Source: Pseudonocardia sp. HH130629-09 (lineage in GTDB: Bacteria > Actinomycetota > Actinomycetes > Mycobacteriales > Pseudonocardiaceae). From it: a stretch of DNA of 64,000 nt. The DNA lies in assembly GCF_001294645.1 (NCBI RefSeq), contig NZ_CP011868.1, forward strand, positions 3,658,001-3,722,000. The letters are read 5' to 3'. Made by a program: the position numbers and the translations under genes. Below the pieces are notes generated by a model that saw nothing but the letters and a program-made list of their open reading frames with translations, made no database searches and was not told the origin of the DNA. Numbering within the stretch: the stretch's first letter is position 1; every line of letters begins with the position of its first letter. Shown here piece after piece: positions 26,161-33,488 of this stretch.

Positions 26161-26532
26161 TCAGGTCGCCGGACCCGCCAGGGTGACCCGCAACGGCCGG
26201 TCGGTGCCCGCCGTCGTCTCGACGGCCTCGGCGAGGATCTCCAGGACGGCCGCGTGGGTGCCGGGGTCGGCCGCGGCGAGCGGCCCGTCGGCGACGACGA
26301 GCTCGACCGGCCCGGGGGGCAGCCAGGACAGGTCGCCCAGGCAGTCCGCCAGCGCGTCGAGGTTGTGGCCGTAGTACTCGGGGAAGCTCAGCGCCCGGCC
26401 GAGGGCGGACAGGACCGCGGTGCGGTCCGCGACCCCCTCGACGACGGCGACGAGACCGGTGCCACCGGCCCGCCCCCGGGCCGCGTCGACGGCGGGCGCG
26501 GTTCCGGCGCTCTCACGGGGAAGGGTGCTCAC
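26161..26532 (-). CDS. Barstar family ribonuclease inhibitor
   Basis: The 123-residue protein has the barstar fold signature SFPEYYGHNLDALADCLGDL and a Trp/acidic stretch that in barstar plugs the RNase active site. GTG at 26532 overlaps the RNase stop by four bases, so the inhibitor is made right after the enzyme. It protects the cell from the exported RNase encoded upstream; the pairing is inferred from overlap and families. Confidence 0.88.
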   Translation of the reverse strand: MSTLPRESAGTAPAVDAARGRAGGTGLVAVVEGVADRTAVLSALGRALSFPEYYGHNLDALADCLGDLSWLPPGPVELVVADGPLAAADPGTHAAVLEILAEAVETTAGTDRPLRVTLAGPAT

Positions 26533-27023
26533 CTCGAGACGTCTACCACGACGAACGAGGCGTAGTGGTCGGCCGTGTAGTAGTACTCCCCGCCCGATCC
26601 GGTGACGATCCGCCGGGCACCGCGGGTGCTCGACCCGGGGGTCGTCACGGTGAACTCCTTGTAGTAGCCCGAGGACTTCGCGGGCAGGATCCCCTCCCGG
26701 TTCTGGAAGGTCGTCCCGTCCTGGCTGTACGGGTACGGCCCGCCGGAGCGGATCAGCCGGTAGGTGTCGGTGGCCTGCGACGGCAGCGACGACAGCGCCC
26801 GCACCGGCAGCCCGGACTCCTCCTCCCCCGGCACGGCGGCCGGGGCGGCGGGAGCGGCGACGGCGGCCGGGGCGGCGGGAGCGGCGACGGCGGCCGCCGC
26901 GGCCGGGGCGGGTGCGGCGACGGCCGCGGCGGGCAGGGCGAGGCCGAGGACGGCCAGTACGGCGACGAGCGCCCCGACGATCAGGGCACACAGCCCGGAC
27001 CGCGCATCCGGTCGAATGATCAT
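26529..27023 (-). CDS. Secreted guanyl-specific ribonuclease (RNase Sa/barnase type)
   Basis: A 164-residue protein with a Sec signal (ALIVGALVAVLAVLGLALPA, starting about residue 13), an Ala/Pro-rich spacer and a C-terminal microbial RNase domain of about 95 residues. RNase Sa landmarks are all visible: GGPYPYSQDGTTFQNREG, the catalytic Glu in YKEFTV, Arg in GARRI and His in ADHYASF. ATG at 27023 is used; a GTG at 27047 is an alternative. Encoded with its barstar downstream; likely acts outside the cell. Confidence 0.9.
   Translation of the reverse strand: MIIRPDARSGLCALIVGALVAVLAVLGLALPAAAVAAPAPAAAAAVAAPAAPAAVAAPAAPAAVPGEEESGLPVRALSSLPSQATDTYRLIRSGGPYPYSQDGTTFQNREGILPAKSSGYYKEFTVTTPGSSTRGARRIVTGSGGEYYYTADHYASFVVVDVSR
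26833..26886. repeat. 27-bp tandem repeat in the RNase spacer
   Basis: Two identical 27-bp units plus a partial third encode the repeating Ala-Pro spacer (about AAPAAPAAV per unit) between signal peptide and catalytic domain. Copy number is a multiple of three, so length change keeps the frame. Confidence 0.75.
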
Positions 27024-27338
27024 GGTCCGGACGCTAGGTTGTGTCACCCTTTCGGGTACAGGTGTCGCAACGAACCGTCACGGGCTCGTCACCCGCCGTT
27101 TCCATGACCGGCGCGACGACCACCCTCCGTTCGCCCGCCGACCGCGCCGACCGGCCCCCTGACAGGCGATGATCACGACCGATCACCGCGCCGGTGCACC
27201 CGGTCACCGTGTCCTGCGTCGCACCAGTGTTCTACGCACAGTAAAAGAGCGTTGGAGCGGGTACAACGGAGTACGAGAGACCAGGAACGACTGCGCATGA
27301 CACGCCCCGACCCCGACACGTTCAACGGAGAACGTCGC
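27024..27338. other. Gene-poor gap between RNase and small ORF
   Basis: About 315 bp holding the divergent start regions of the RNase gene and the next small ORF. I see no further gene, and no convincing -35/-10 pair. Confidence 0.5.
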
Positions 27339-27581
27339 ATGACCGCAGAGTTGATTCACCCCCTGCCCGAGGCTCCCCCACCCGTGGAGACCCCGGCACC
27401 CCAGGCCGGCCGCTCGACCGTGGACCGGCTGCTGGACTCGATCGACGACCTGGTGCGCCGCCACCGTGCGCTCGCCGCACACGACGGCGCCTCCGCCGCC
27501 CTGCACGCCGAGCTGATCGCGGCCGAGCTGGACCAGCAGGTCGCGATCCTCCGGACGATGCCCCGCCAACCCGGCGGCTGA
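27339..27581 (+). CDS. Small helical protein of unknown function
   Basis: An 80-residue protein with a Pro-rich start and a helical second half (VDRLLDSIDDLVRRHRALAA, then LHAELIAAELDQQVAILRTM). ATG at 27339 has GGAG eight bases upstream; ATG at 27297 (94 aa, AGGAA upstream) is the alternative. No family recognised. It ends 9 bp before the convergent oxidoreductase stop. Confidence 0.6.
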   Translation: MTAELIHPLPEAPPPVETPAPQAGRSTVDRLLDSIDDLVRRHRALAAHDGASAALHAELIAAELDQQVAILRTMPRQPGG

Positions 27582-27590
27582 CCGAACGGG

Positions 27591-28451
27591 TCAGAGCTCG
27601 GCGGCCGCCGGGATGATCTCCGACCCGAACACCCGCAACGGCTCGATCGCCGCCACGTCCGGCACCATGGTGTGCACGTGCTGCACGCCGAGTGCCGCAT
27701 AGCCGCGCAGCTCCTCGACCGCCGCCTTCGGATCGGCCGGGTCGAGCCGCGTCATGACCGTCTTCTCGATCTCGTCGTAGTCGCGCCCCACCTCCTCGCA
27801 GCGGGTGCGCAGCACGTCCAGCTTGCGCTCCAGCTCGGGGCCGCCGAACAGGTTGCACGCGTCGGCGTACTGCGCGACCAGGCGCAGCGTCTTCCTCTCC
27901 CCACCACCGCCGATCAGGATCGGCGGGTGCGGCCTGCGCAGCGGCTGCGGCGTGTTCAGCGTGGCGCCGAGCCGGTAGTGGGTGCCCTCGAAGGGGCCGT
28001 CGTCGTCGCTCCACATCTGCCGGGCGATGCGCAGCGTCTCCTCCAGCCGCTCGAACCGCTCGGCCGTCGGCGGGAAGAACAGTCCGAGCCCGGTGGCCTC
28101 CTCGTCGTTCCAGGCGGCGCCGATGCCCAGCATCGCGCGGCCCTTCGACAGCACGTCCAGAGTGGTCACGGCCTTCACCAGCAGACCAGGGTCGCGGTAG
28201 GTCACCGCGGTCACCCAGGCCAGCAGGTCGACCTTCTCGGTGCGGGTCGCCAGGTAGCCGAGCACGGTGTAGGCCTCGAGCATGTCGGTCTCGACCGGTC
28301 CGACCGGCCGGATCTGCCAGAGGTGGTCCATGACGCTCACCCGTGCGAAGCCCTGTTCCTCGGCCGCCGCGGCGATCCGGGACAGGTCGTCGGCCAGCCC
28401 GGCCGGGCCGGCCGGGTAGGTGAAGTCCGCGATGTGCAGTCCGATCCTCAC
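27591..28451 (-). CDS. LLM-class (probably F420-dependent) oxidoreductase
   Basis: The 286-residue protein is a luciferase-like monooxygenase TIM barrel, with MDHLWQI, GIGAAWNDEEATGLGLFFPP and PILIGGGGERKTLRLVAQYAD as clear family motifs. In actinobacteria this subgroup normally uses coenzyme F420. GTG at 28451 has GGGAGGA five bases upstream. A 20-bp perfect palindrome lies 14 bp before the start, so a TetR-like regulator probably controls it. Substrate unknown. Confidence 0.85.
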   Translation of the reverse strand: MRIGLHIADFTYPAGPAGLADDLSRIAAAAEEQGFARVSVMDHLWQIRPVGPVETDMLEAYTVLGYLATRTEKVDLLAWVTAVTYRDPGLLVKAVTTLDVLSKGRAMLGIGAAWNDEEATGLGLFFPPTAERFERLEETLRIARQMWSDDDGPFEGTHYRLGATLNTPQPLRRPHPPILIGGGGERKTLRLVAQYADACNLFGGPELERKLDVLRTRCEEVGRDYDEIEKTVMTRLDPADPKAAVEELRGYAALGVQHVHTMVPDVAAIEPLRVFGSEIIPAAAEL

Positions 28452-28465
28452 AGCTGTCCTCCCAG

Positions 28466-28485
28466 AAACGGAGCAATCTCCGTTT
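28466..28485. promoter_or_regulatory. 20-bp perfect palindromic operator before the LLM gene
   Basis: AAACGGAGCAATCTCCGTTT: eight-base perfect arms around CAAT. A second short palindrome, TTACGAGCGTAA, follows immediately at 28484-28495. The shape is typical of TetR-family operators; no regulator gene is adjacent, so it would act in trans. Confidence 0.65.
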
Positions 28486-28602
28486 ACGAGCGTAACCCTC
28501 TCCCGGCGACGGGCGCCACCGCACGCATCGGACCACGGGCGTCGCCGGTTCGGTCGACTCCATCACGTCGCGCAGAACCGTTCGGTGCGGTTCACTGGCG
28601 TC

Positions 28603-28674
28603 GTGATCGCGCTCGTGCGGAGGCTGCACATCGACCTCGCCCGGACGGCCGGGGCGCTCTGTCCGCGCCTCTGA
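28603..28674 (+). CDS. Leader peptide 5 (RRLHIDL type) before OsmC
   Basis: A 23-codon GTG ORF, VIALVRRLHIDLARTAGALC then PRL. It keeps the LVRR.H.DL.R...ALC pattern of leader 1 with conservative changes and has its Cys four residues from the end. It finishes 43 bp before the OsmC start. Linkage of an OsmC peroxidase to cysteine-dependent control is inference. Confidence 0.75.
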   Translation: MIALVRRLHIDLARTAGALCPRL

Positions 28675-28717
28675 TCAGCCGCCCCGCACACGTATCGCAC
28701 CCCTGGGAGTCTCACCC

Positions 28718-29167
28718 ATGCCCCTCGTCACCTTCGCCGTCAGCGGTCAGGGCACCGGTGTCGCGCAGACCGTCGCGGTCGACGGCGCCGACTACGTCAT
28801 CGAGACCGACGCCTACCCCGCCTTCGGCGGCAAGGACGAGCACCCCAGCCCGCTCGCCTACACGCTCGCGTCGCTGTCGTCGTGCAACCAGGTCACCAGC
28901 TCGATCGTCGCGAAGGAGCTCGGCATCACGATCGAGCACGTGCGCTTCGACCTCGCCGCCGACTTCAACCCAACGACGATGACCACCGGCACCCACCGTG
29001 ACGGCGAGACCACCTTCCAGAACCTGCGGATCGACGCCGTCATCACCACCGACGGCACCGAGGAGCAGGTCGCGCAGCTCGCCCGCGAGACCGAGCGCCG
29101 CTGCCCGGTGTCGCAGCTGTTCGCCCTGGCCGGGGTGTCGATCACCAGCACCTGGACGAAGGCCTGA
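28718..29167 (+). CDS. OsmC family peroxide-reducing protein
   Basis: The 149-residue protein has the OsmC/Ohr fold with its two redox cysteines (LSSCNQV near residue 61 and RRCPVSQLF near 130). Family members reduce organic peroxides with thiol help. GGGAG lies eight bases before the ATG. The Cys-type leader upstream groups it with the sulfur genes, which makes sense for an enzyme that depends on low-molecular-weight thiols; this last point is inference. Confidence 0.88.
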   Translation: MPLVTFAVSGQGTGVAQTVAVDGADYVIETDAYPAFGGKDEHPSPLAYTLASLSSCNQVTSSIVAKELGITIEHVRFDLAADFNPTTMTTGTHRDGETTFQNLRIDAVITTDGTEEQVAQLARETERRCPVSQLFALAGVSITSTWTKA

Positions 29168-29172
29168 GGTCC

Positions 29173-29178
29173 TAGTCT
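29173..29178 (+). promoter_or_regulatory. Candidate leaderless -10 box for enoyl-CoA hydratase
   Basis: TAGTCT lies six bases before the GTG at 29185, so the transcript would begin at the start codon. It follows the OsmC stop by five bases. Confidence 0.45.
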
Positions 29179-29184
29179 GCGGGG

Positions 29185-29973
29185 GTGGCAGACACCGTCG
29201 ACTCCCCCGAGCTCGTCCACCTGGCCGTCGAGGCCGGGGTCGCGACCATCACCCTGGACTCCCCGCGCAACCGCAACGCGCTCTCGACGCAGCTGCGCCG
29301 GGAGCTGATCGCGCACCTCGACGCGGCGATCGCCGACGACGCGGTGCGGGTGATCGTGCTGACCCACACCGGCACGGTGTTCTGCGCGGGCATGGATCTG
29401 CGGGAGTCGCGGGGCGCGGGCGCCGAGCAGCAGGGTGTCACCGAGGTGCCGCGGATCCTGACCACGCTGTGGGACTCACCGAAGCCGGTCGTCGCCCGCC
29501 TGTCGGGGCCGGCCCGCGCCGGCGGGGTCGGGATCGTGGCGGCGTGCGACATCGCCGTCGCCGCCGAGTCGGTCACCTTCGCGTTCTCCGAGGTCCGGAT
29601 CGGGGTGGTGCCCGCGGTCATCTCGGTGACCGTCCTGCCCCGGCTGTCCGCCCGCGCCGCGCACGAGCTCTTCCTCACCGGGGAGACCTTCGACGCGCGG
29701 CGCGCGGTGGCCGTCGGGCTGATCAACAGCGCCGTCCCGGCCGAGGCCCTCGACGACGAGGTGGTCCGCTACACCGGGATGCTGCGCCTCGGTGCGCCCG
29801 GCGCCCTGGCCGGAACGAAGGCGATGCTGCGGCGCGAGCGCCCGGCGGCGATGAGCGACGACTTCGCCGCGATGAACACGTTGTCGGCGTCCTACTTCGC
29901 CTCCGAGGAGGGACAGGCGGGCATCCGGGCCTTCGGTGAGAAGCGGACGCCGTCCTGGGTGCCGCAGGGCTGA
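29185..29973 (+). CDS. Enoyl-CoA hydratase/isomerase family protein
   Basis: The 262-residue crotonase-fold protein has the oxyanion segments FCAGMDLRES and GPARAGGVGIVAACDIAVAA. The second usually reads G.A.GGG/GG.., and the glutamates of classical hydratases are not obvious at both positions, so it may be an isomerase or a variant hydratase. Fatty-acid degradation is the general role. GTG start appears leaderless (TAGTCT box). Confidence 0.82.
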   Translation: MADTVDSPELVHLAVEAGVATITLDSPRNRNALSTQLRRELIAHLDAAIADDAVRVIVLTHTGTVFCAGMDLRESRGAGAEQQGVTEVPRILTTLWDSPKPVVARLSGPARAGGVGIVAACDIAVAAESVTFAFSEVRIGVVPAVISVTVLPRLSARAAHELFLTGETFDARRAVAVGLINSAVPAEALDDEVVRYTGMLRLGAPGALAGTKAMLRRERPAAMSDDFAAMNTLSASYFASEEGQAGIRAFGEKRTPSWVPQG

Positions 29974-30068
29974 GCCCGTTGCCCCCCGGCCCGGCTCGCG
30001 CGGCCCGGCCCTGGCCCGGCCTCGCTCGCCCCGCCCGGCCCCGCTCGCCACGCCCTGGCCCTAGCTAG

Positions 30069-30092
30069 CCGGTCCGGTCCGGTCCGGTCCGG
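30069..30092. repeat. CCGGT microsatellite
   Basis: Five-base unit CCGGT repeated almost five times in a 158-bp gene-free, low-complexity stretch after the enoyl-CoA hydratase gene. It directly abuts palindromic repeat copy A. Confidence 0.8.
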
Positions 30093-30152
30093 CGAGTAGC
30101 ACATCAGGCACCTCGGACCCCCTGGGGCGAGTTCACGGCGTGCCACTCGGCG
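30090..30152. repeat. Palindromic dispersed repeat, copy A
   Basis: A 63-bp element whose ends, CGGCGAGTAGCACATCA and GTTCACGGCGTGCCACTCGG, are imperfect inverted copies of each other. Copy B at 31100-31162 has the same ends (CGCCGAGTGGCACACCA, GTTCACCGCGTACCACTCGG) and the same internal CGGACC; the rest differs. The two copies flank the DUF559 gene, and this one runs into its 3' end, including the stop codon. Confidence 0.65.
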
Positions 30153-31014
30153 CGTGGTCCAGAGCCCGGCCGATCTCCGCGACGATGCGCCCGGGCTCGT
30201 CGCGCAGGTCGAACCGGGCGTAGCGGTAGATCCGCCACCCGGCGTCGACGAGGCGGGTCACCCTCGTGGCGTCGCGCAGGACCCGGTCGGGGCCGGTGTG
30301 GTCGGCACACTCGTACTCGATGCCGACGCGGACCGCGGGATAGGCGAGGTCGAGCCACACCGCGCGGCGCCGGACGTCGTCGAGCACCGGGCGCTGGGTC
30401 TGCGGTCTCGGGAGCCCGGCCCGGACCAGGAGCAACCGCAACCGGGTCTCGGGTGGGGACGCGGCGCGCCGGTCGGCGAGCCCCAGGACGCCGGGGACCC
30501 TGGACACCCCGCGCAGGCCCCGGTAGCGGACCACGAAGTGCAGCAGCCGGTCCGGGGAGAACCCGTGCCGGAACGCCAGCGCGTCCACCGCGACGACGGC
30601 GTCGGTCTCGTCCTCCCCGCGGGCGAGGTCGAACGCGGTGCGCAAGGGCGTGGTGACCCGGACCCCGTCGCACCACCCGATCTCACCGGGGTGCAGCCGG
30701 TCGCGGCGCACGCGCACCCCGGCCGGGGCCCGGGCCCGGACCGGGAGCACAACCTCGACCGCCGCCCCGGCCGGCGCGCACGGAGCACCGGACAGCTCCG
30801 CCGCGGCCCATCCCGCGATCACCCCGCGACCGCCGGACCAGCGGAACACCGCCCGGCACCGGTCGGCGTGCCCGAGCGGGACGAGGTGCCCGGCGGCCCA
30901 GGTGTCGGGCAGCACCCGGACGAACGCCGGCCCCTGCAGCCGTCGTGCCGTCACGAGACCGGCGCCGACGGCGGCCGAGCCGCGGAAGATCAGGGGCCAC
31001 CCCGGCACGTCCAC
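30133..31014 (-). CDS. DUF559-type endonuclease-like protein
   Basis: A 293-residue protein from a GTG at 31014. The C-terminal part (VWLDLAYPAVRVGIEYECAD, then a basic RVLRDATRVTRLVDAGWRIYRY) is the DUF559/Vsr-like restriction-endonuclease fold common in multi-copy actinobacterial proteins; the N-terminal half looks like the AbiEi-like region that often precedes it (VIAGWAAAELSG). Possible nuclease or toxin-type role; unproven. Flanked by two copies of a palindromic repeat. Confidence 0.75.
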   Translation of the reverse strand: MDVPGWPLIFRGSAAVGAGLVTARRLQGPAFVRVLPDTWAAGHLVPLGHADRCRAVFRWSGGRGVIAGWAAAELSGAPCAPAGAAVEVVLPVRARAPAGVRVRRDRLHPGEIGWCDGVRVTTPLRTAFDLARGEDETDAVVAVDALAFRHGFSPDRLLHFVVRYRGLRGVSRVPGVLGLADRRAASPPETRLRLLLVRAGLPRPQTQRPVLDDVRRRAVWLDLAYPAVRVGIEYECADHTGPDRVLRDATRVTRLVDAGWRIYRYARFDLRDEPGRIVAEIGRALDHAPSGTP

Positions 31015-31099
31015 CGGCGCAGGATCCGGGACACCGCGCCGGGCGGGGCCGTTCGGCGTCCCCGGTGTGCGATCGCGAACCAGTCCGGTCGCCGGGGTA

Positions 31100-31162
31100 C
31101 GCCGAGTGGCACACCACGGACCCGGGAGCGGCCCCGACGGGTTCACCGCGTACCACTCGGCG
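31100..31162. repeat. Palindromic dispersed repeat, copy B
   Basis: Second copy of the 63-bp element (see 30090-30152), with perfect 10-bp ends CGCCGAGTGG/CCACTCGGCG. It lies in the 250-bp gap between the DUF559 gene and the sirtuin gene, which holds nothing else but the sirtuin promoter. Confidence 0.65.
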
Positions 31163-31254
31163 GGCACGTTCAGCGCCCCGGCGGGGCCGAGAACGCGCGG
31201 CGGGGCGGAGCGGTGACGCGGGCCATCGGAGCGCGCGGAACCGCCGGGCGCGCC

Positions 31255-31260
31255 TACCCT
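31255..31260 (+). promoter_or_regulatory. Candidate leaderless -10 box for the sirtuin gene
   Basis: TACCCT is placed six bases before the ATG at 31267. No separate ribosome binding site is visible, which agrees with a leaderless start. Confidence 0.45.
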
Positions 31261-31266
31261 GGGGGC

Positions 31267-32112
31267 ATGCCCTCCCCCGTCGTCACCACCGACCCGGGTG
31301 CGGCGCTGGATCTGCTCGCCGGGCGACGCCTGGTCGTCCTCACCGGGGCCGGGCTGTCCACCGACTCCGGCATCCCGGACTACCGCGGCCCGGGCTCGCG
31401 CCCGCGCAACCCGATGACCTACTCCGAGTTCGTCTCCGGGGAGGCCGCGCAGCAGCGGTACTGGGCGCGCAGCCACGTCGGCTGGGCCCGGATGCGCCGC
31501 GCCGACCCCAACCCCGGGCACCGCGCGCTGGCCGCGATGGGGGCCGCGGGCGTCGTCGACGGGCTGGTCACGCAGAACGTCGACGGCCTGCACACGGTGG
31601 CCGGCAGCCGCGACGTCGTCGACCTGCACGGGCGCATCGACGAGGTCGTCTGCCTGGACTGCCGGCAGATCACCGCCCGCGACGCGCTGGCGGCCCGGCT
31701 CACCGCGCTGAACCCCGGTTTCACCGAGGCGCACAGCGCGCAGGTCGAGACCGCCCCGGACGGCGACGCCGCGGTGGAGATCACCGACGGGTTCCGGATC
31801 GCGCCGTGCGCGTCCTGCGGCGGGGTCCTCAAGCCGCACGTCGTGTTCTTCGGGGAGAACGTGCCGAAGGACCGGGTGGCGCGGTGCTACGCGATGGTGG
31901 CCACGGTGACCCCCGAGGACGGTGCGCTGCTCGTCGCCGGGTCCTCGCTGACCGTCATGTCGGGGCTGCGGTTCGTCCGGGCCGCCCACCGGGCGGAGGT
32001 ACCGGTCGTGATCGTCAACCGCGGGGCGACCCGGGGCGACGAGCTCGCCGACCTGCGCGTCGACGCCGGCTGCTCGGAGGCCCTGACCGCGCTGGCGGCC
32101 CAGCCGGTCTGA
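31267..32112 (+). CDS. NAD-dependent protein deacylase (sirtuin)
   Basis: Removes acyl groups from lysines using NAD. The 281-residue protein has the NAD motif GAGLSTDSGIPDYRG (27-41), TQNVDGLH (102-109), catalytic H121, and a zinc site C129/C132 plus CASC near 185. Sequence style (class II, SIRT4-like) suggests deacylation beyond acetyl groups, but that is inference. It is a single gene with its own promoter. Confidence 0.93.
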   Translation: MPSPVVTTDPGAALDLLAGRRLVVLTGAGLSTDSGIPDYRGPGSRPRNPMTYSEFVSGEAAQQRYWARSHVGWARMRRADPNPGHRALAAMGAAGVVDGLVTQNVDGLHTVAGSRDVVDLHGRIDEVVCLDCRQITARDALAARLTALNPGFTEAHSAQVETAPDGDAAVEITDGFRIAPCASCGGVLKPHVVFFGENVPKDRVARCYAMVATVTPEDGALLVAGSSLTVMSGLRFVRAAHRAEVPVVIVNRGATRGDELADLRVDAGCSEALTALAAQPV

Positions 32113-32116
32113 GTGC

Positions 32117-32308
32117 TCAGGCCCCGCCGTCGCGGCGCCCGCGGGGCGTGTCGAAGCGCCGGGTGGCACGGTCGGCCCCGATCGCGACCAGCGCGCACGC
32201 GGGCAGGACCACCACCGTCACGAACACGACCTGCACCACGAACGGCAGGCCGGTGAGCCACAGCTCGAACGCGTCCCAGCCGTCGACGATCGTGCGCACA
32301 CTCCACAC
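32117..32308 (-). CDS. Small membrane protein
   Basis: A 63-residue protein with one long hydrophobic helix (LPFVVQVVFVTVVVLPACAL at about 20-40) and a basic C-terminal tail. GTG at 32308 is used; GTG at 32299 is possible. It is convergent with the sirtuin gene, four bases apart, and divergent from the MDR oxidoreductase. Unknown function. Confidence 0.65.
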   Translation of the reverse strand: MWSVRTIVDGWDAFELWLTGLPFVVQVVFVTVVVLPACALVAIGADRATRRFDTPRGRRDGGA

Positions 32309-32330
32309 GGTAGTCCCCGCGCCCAGGCAT

Positions 32331-32336
32331 TAGGTT
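32331..32336 (+). promoter_or_regulatory. Candidate leaderless -10 box for the MDR gene
   Basis: TAGGTT is seven bases before the ATG at 32344 with no ribosome binding site between. Confidence 0.4.
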
Positions 32337-32343
32337 CGGGGCC

Positions 32344-33309
32344 ATGTTCGCTGTCTACGCGCAGGAGCCCAACGCCGACGCTCCCCTCGACTCCCTCGTC
32401 GTGGGCGAGCGGCCCGACCCGGAGGTCCCCGACGGCTGGGTCTCCGTCACCGTCTCCGCCGCCAGCCTCAACATGCACGACCTGTGGACGCTGCGCGGGG
32501 TCGGCATCAAGCCCGACCAGTTCCCGATGATCCTCGGCTGCGACGGCGCCGGTACCCTCGACGACGGCACCGAGGTCGTCCTCTACCCGATCATCGGGGA
32601 CCCGGACTGGCGCGGCGACGAGACCCTCGACCCGCAGCGCACCCTGCTGACCGAGCGCCACCAGGGCACGATGGCCGAGAAGGTGATCGTCCCGGCGCGC
32701 AACGCGGTCCCCGCCCCGAAGAGCCTCACCCCCGGCCAGGGCGCCGTGCTCGGCACCGCCTGGCTGACCGCGTACCGGATGCTGTTCACCAAGTCGGGCC
32801 TGCAGCCGGGCCAGACCGTGCTCGTCCAGGGTGCCTCCGGCGGCGTCTCGACGGCGCTGATCCAGCTGGGCCGCGCCGCGGGCCTCCAGGTGTGGGTCAC
32901 CGGCCGCGACGAGGAGAAGCGCGCGCTGGCCGAGCGGCTCGGCGCGCACGCCGCCTTCGAGTCCGGCGCGAAGCTGCCGGGCAAGGTCGACGCCGTCATG
33001 GAGTCGGTCGGCGAGGCCACCTGGAAGCACTCCATGCGGGCACTGCGCCCCGGTGGCCGCATCGTCATCTGCGGCTCCACCTCGGGCCCGAACCCGCCCG
33101 CGGACCTCCAGCGGCTGTTCTTCCTCCAGCTCGAGGTGGTCGGGTCGACCATGGGGACGCGGCAGGAGCTCGTGGATCTCATGAACTTCGTCGCGACGGC
33201 CGGGATCGCGCCGGAGATCGGGACCGAACTGCCGATGGACTCCGCGAAGGAGGCGTTCGAGGCGATGTCCGCGGGGCGGACGGCGGGGAAGATCGTCCTG
33301 ACCCGCTGA
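32344..33309 (+). CDS. Zinc-free MDR-family oxidoreductase (quinone-oxidoreductase like)
   Basis: The 321-residue protein is a medium-chain dehydrogenase/reductase: GroES-like N-terminal domain (LNMHDLWTLRG, LGCDGAG), then an NADP-binding Rossmann motif VQGASGGVSTALIQLG. No structural zinc cysteines are present. Substrate is not readable; quinones or enals are typical. Appears monocistronic and leaderless. Confidence 0.88.
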   Translation: MFAVYAQEPNADAPLDSLVVGERPDPEVPDGWVSVTVSAASLNMHDLWTLRGVGIKPDQFPMILGCDGAGTLDDGTEVVLYPIIGDPDWRGDETLDPQRTLLTERHQGTMAEKVIVPARNAVPAPKSLTPGQGAVLGTAWLTAYRMLFTKSGLQPGQTVLVQGASGGVSTALIQLGRAAGLQVWVTGRDEEKRALAERLGAHAAFESGAKLPGKVDAVMESVGEATWKHSMRALRPGGRIVICGSTSGPNPPADLQRLFFLQLEVVGSTMGTRQELVDLMNFVATAGIAPEIGTELPMDSAKEAFEAMSAGRTAGKIVLTR

Positions 33310-33488
33310 TCCGTTACGAGATCCGGGTGTGATGCATTCGTGATGTCGTTGGGTCACGTCAAGCGGTCTACGAAATGCCTGGTCGTCGCCCTGTCGGTCA
33401 TCGCTGCGTGACGACCGCCCGGCGCTCGGGGGACGTTTGCCCAGGACAGGGTCGGATTTCGCCCGTTCGGCAAGTACAGTGCGTCATC

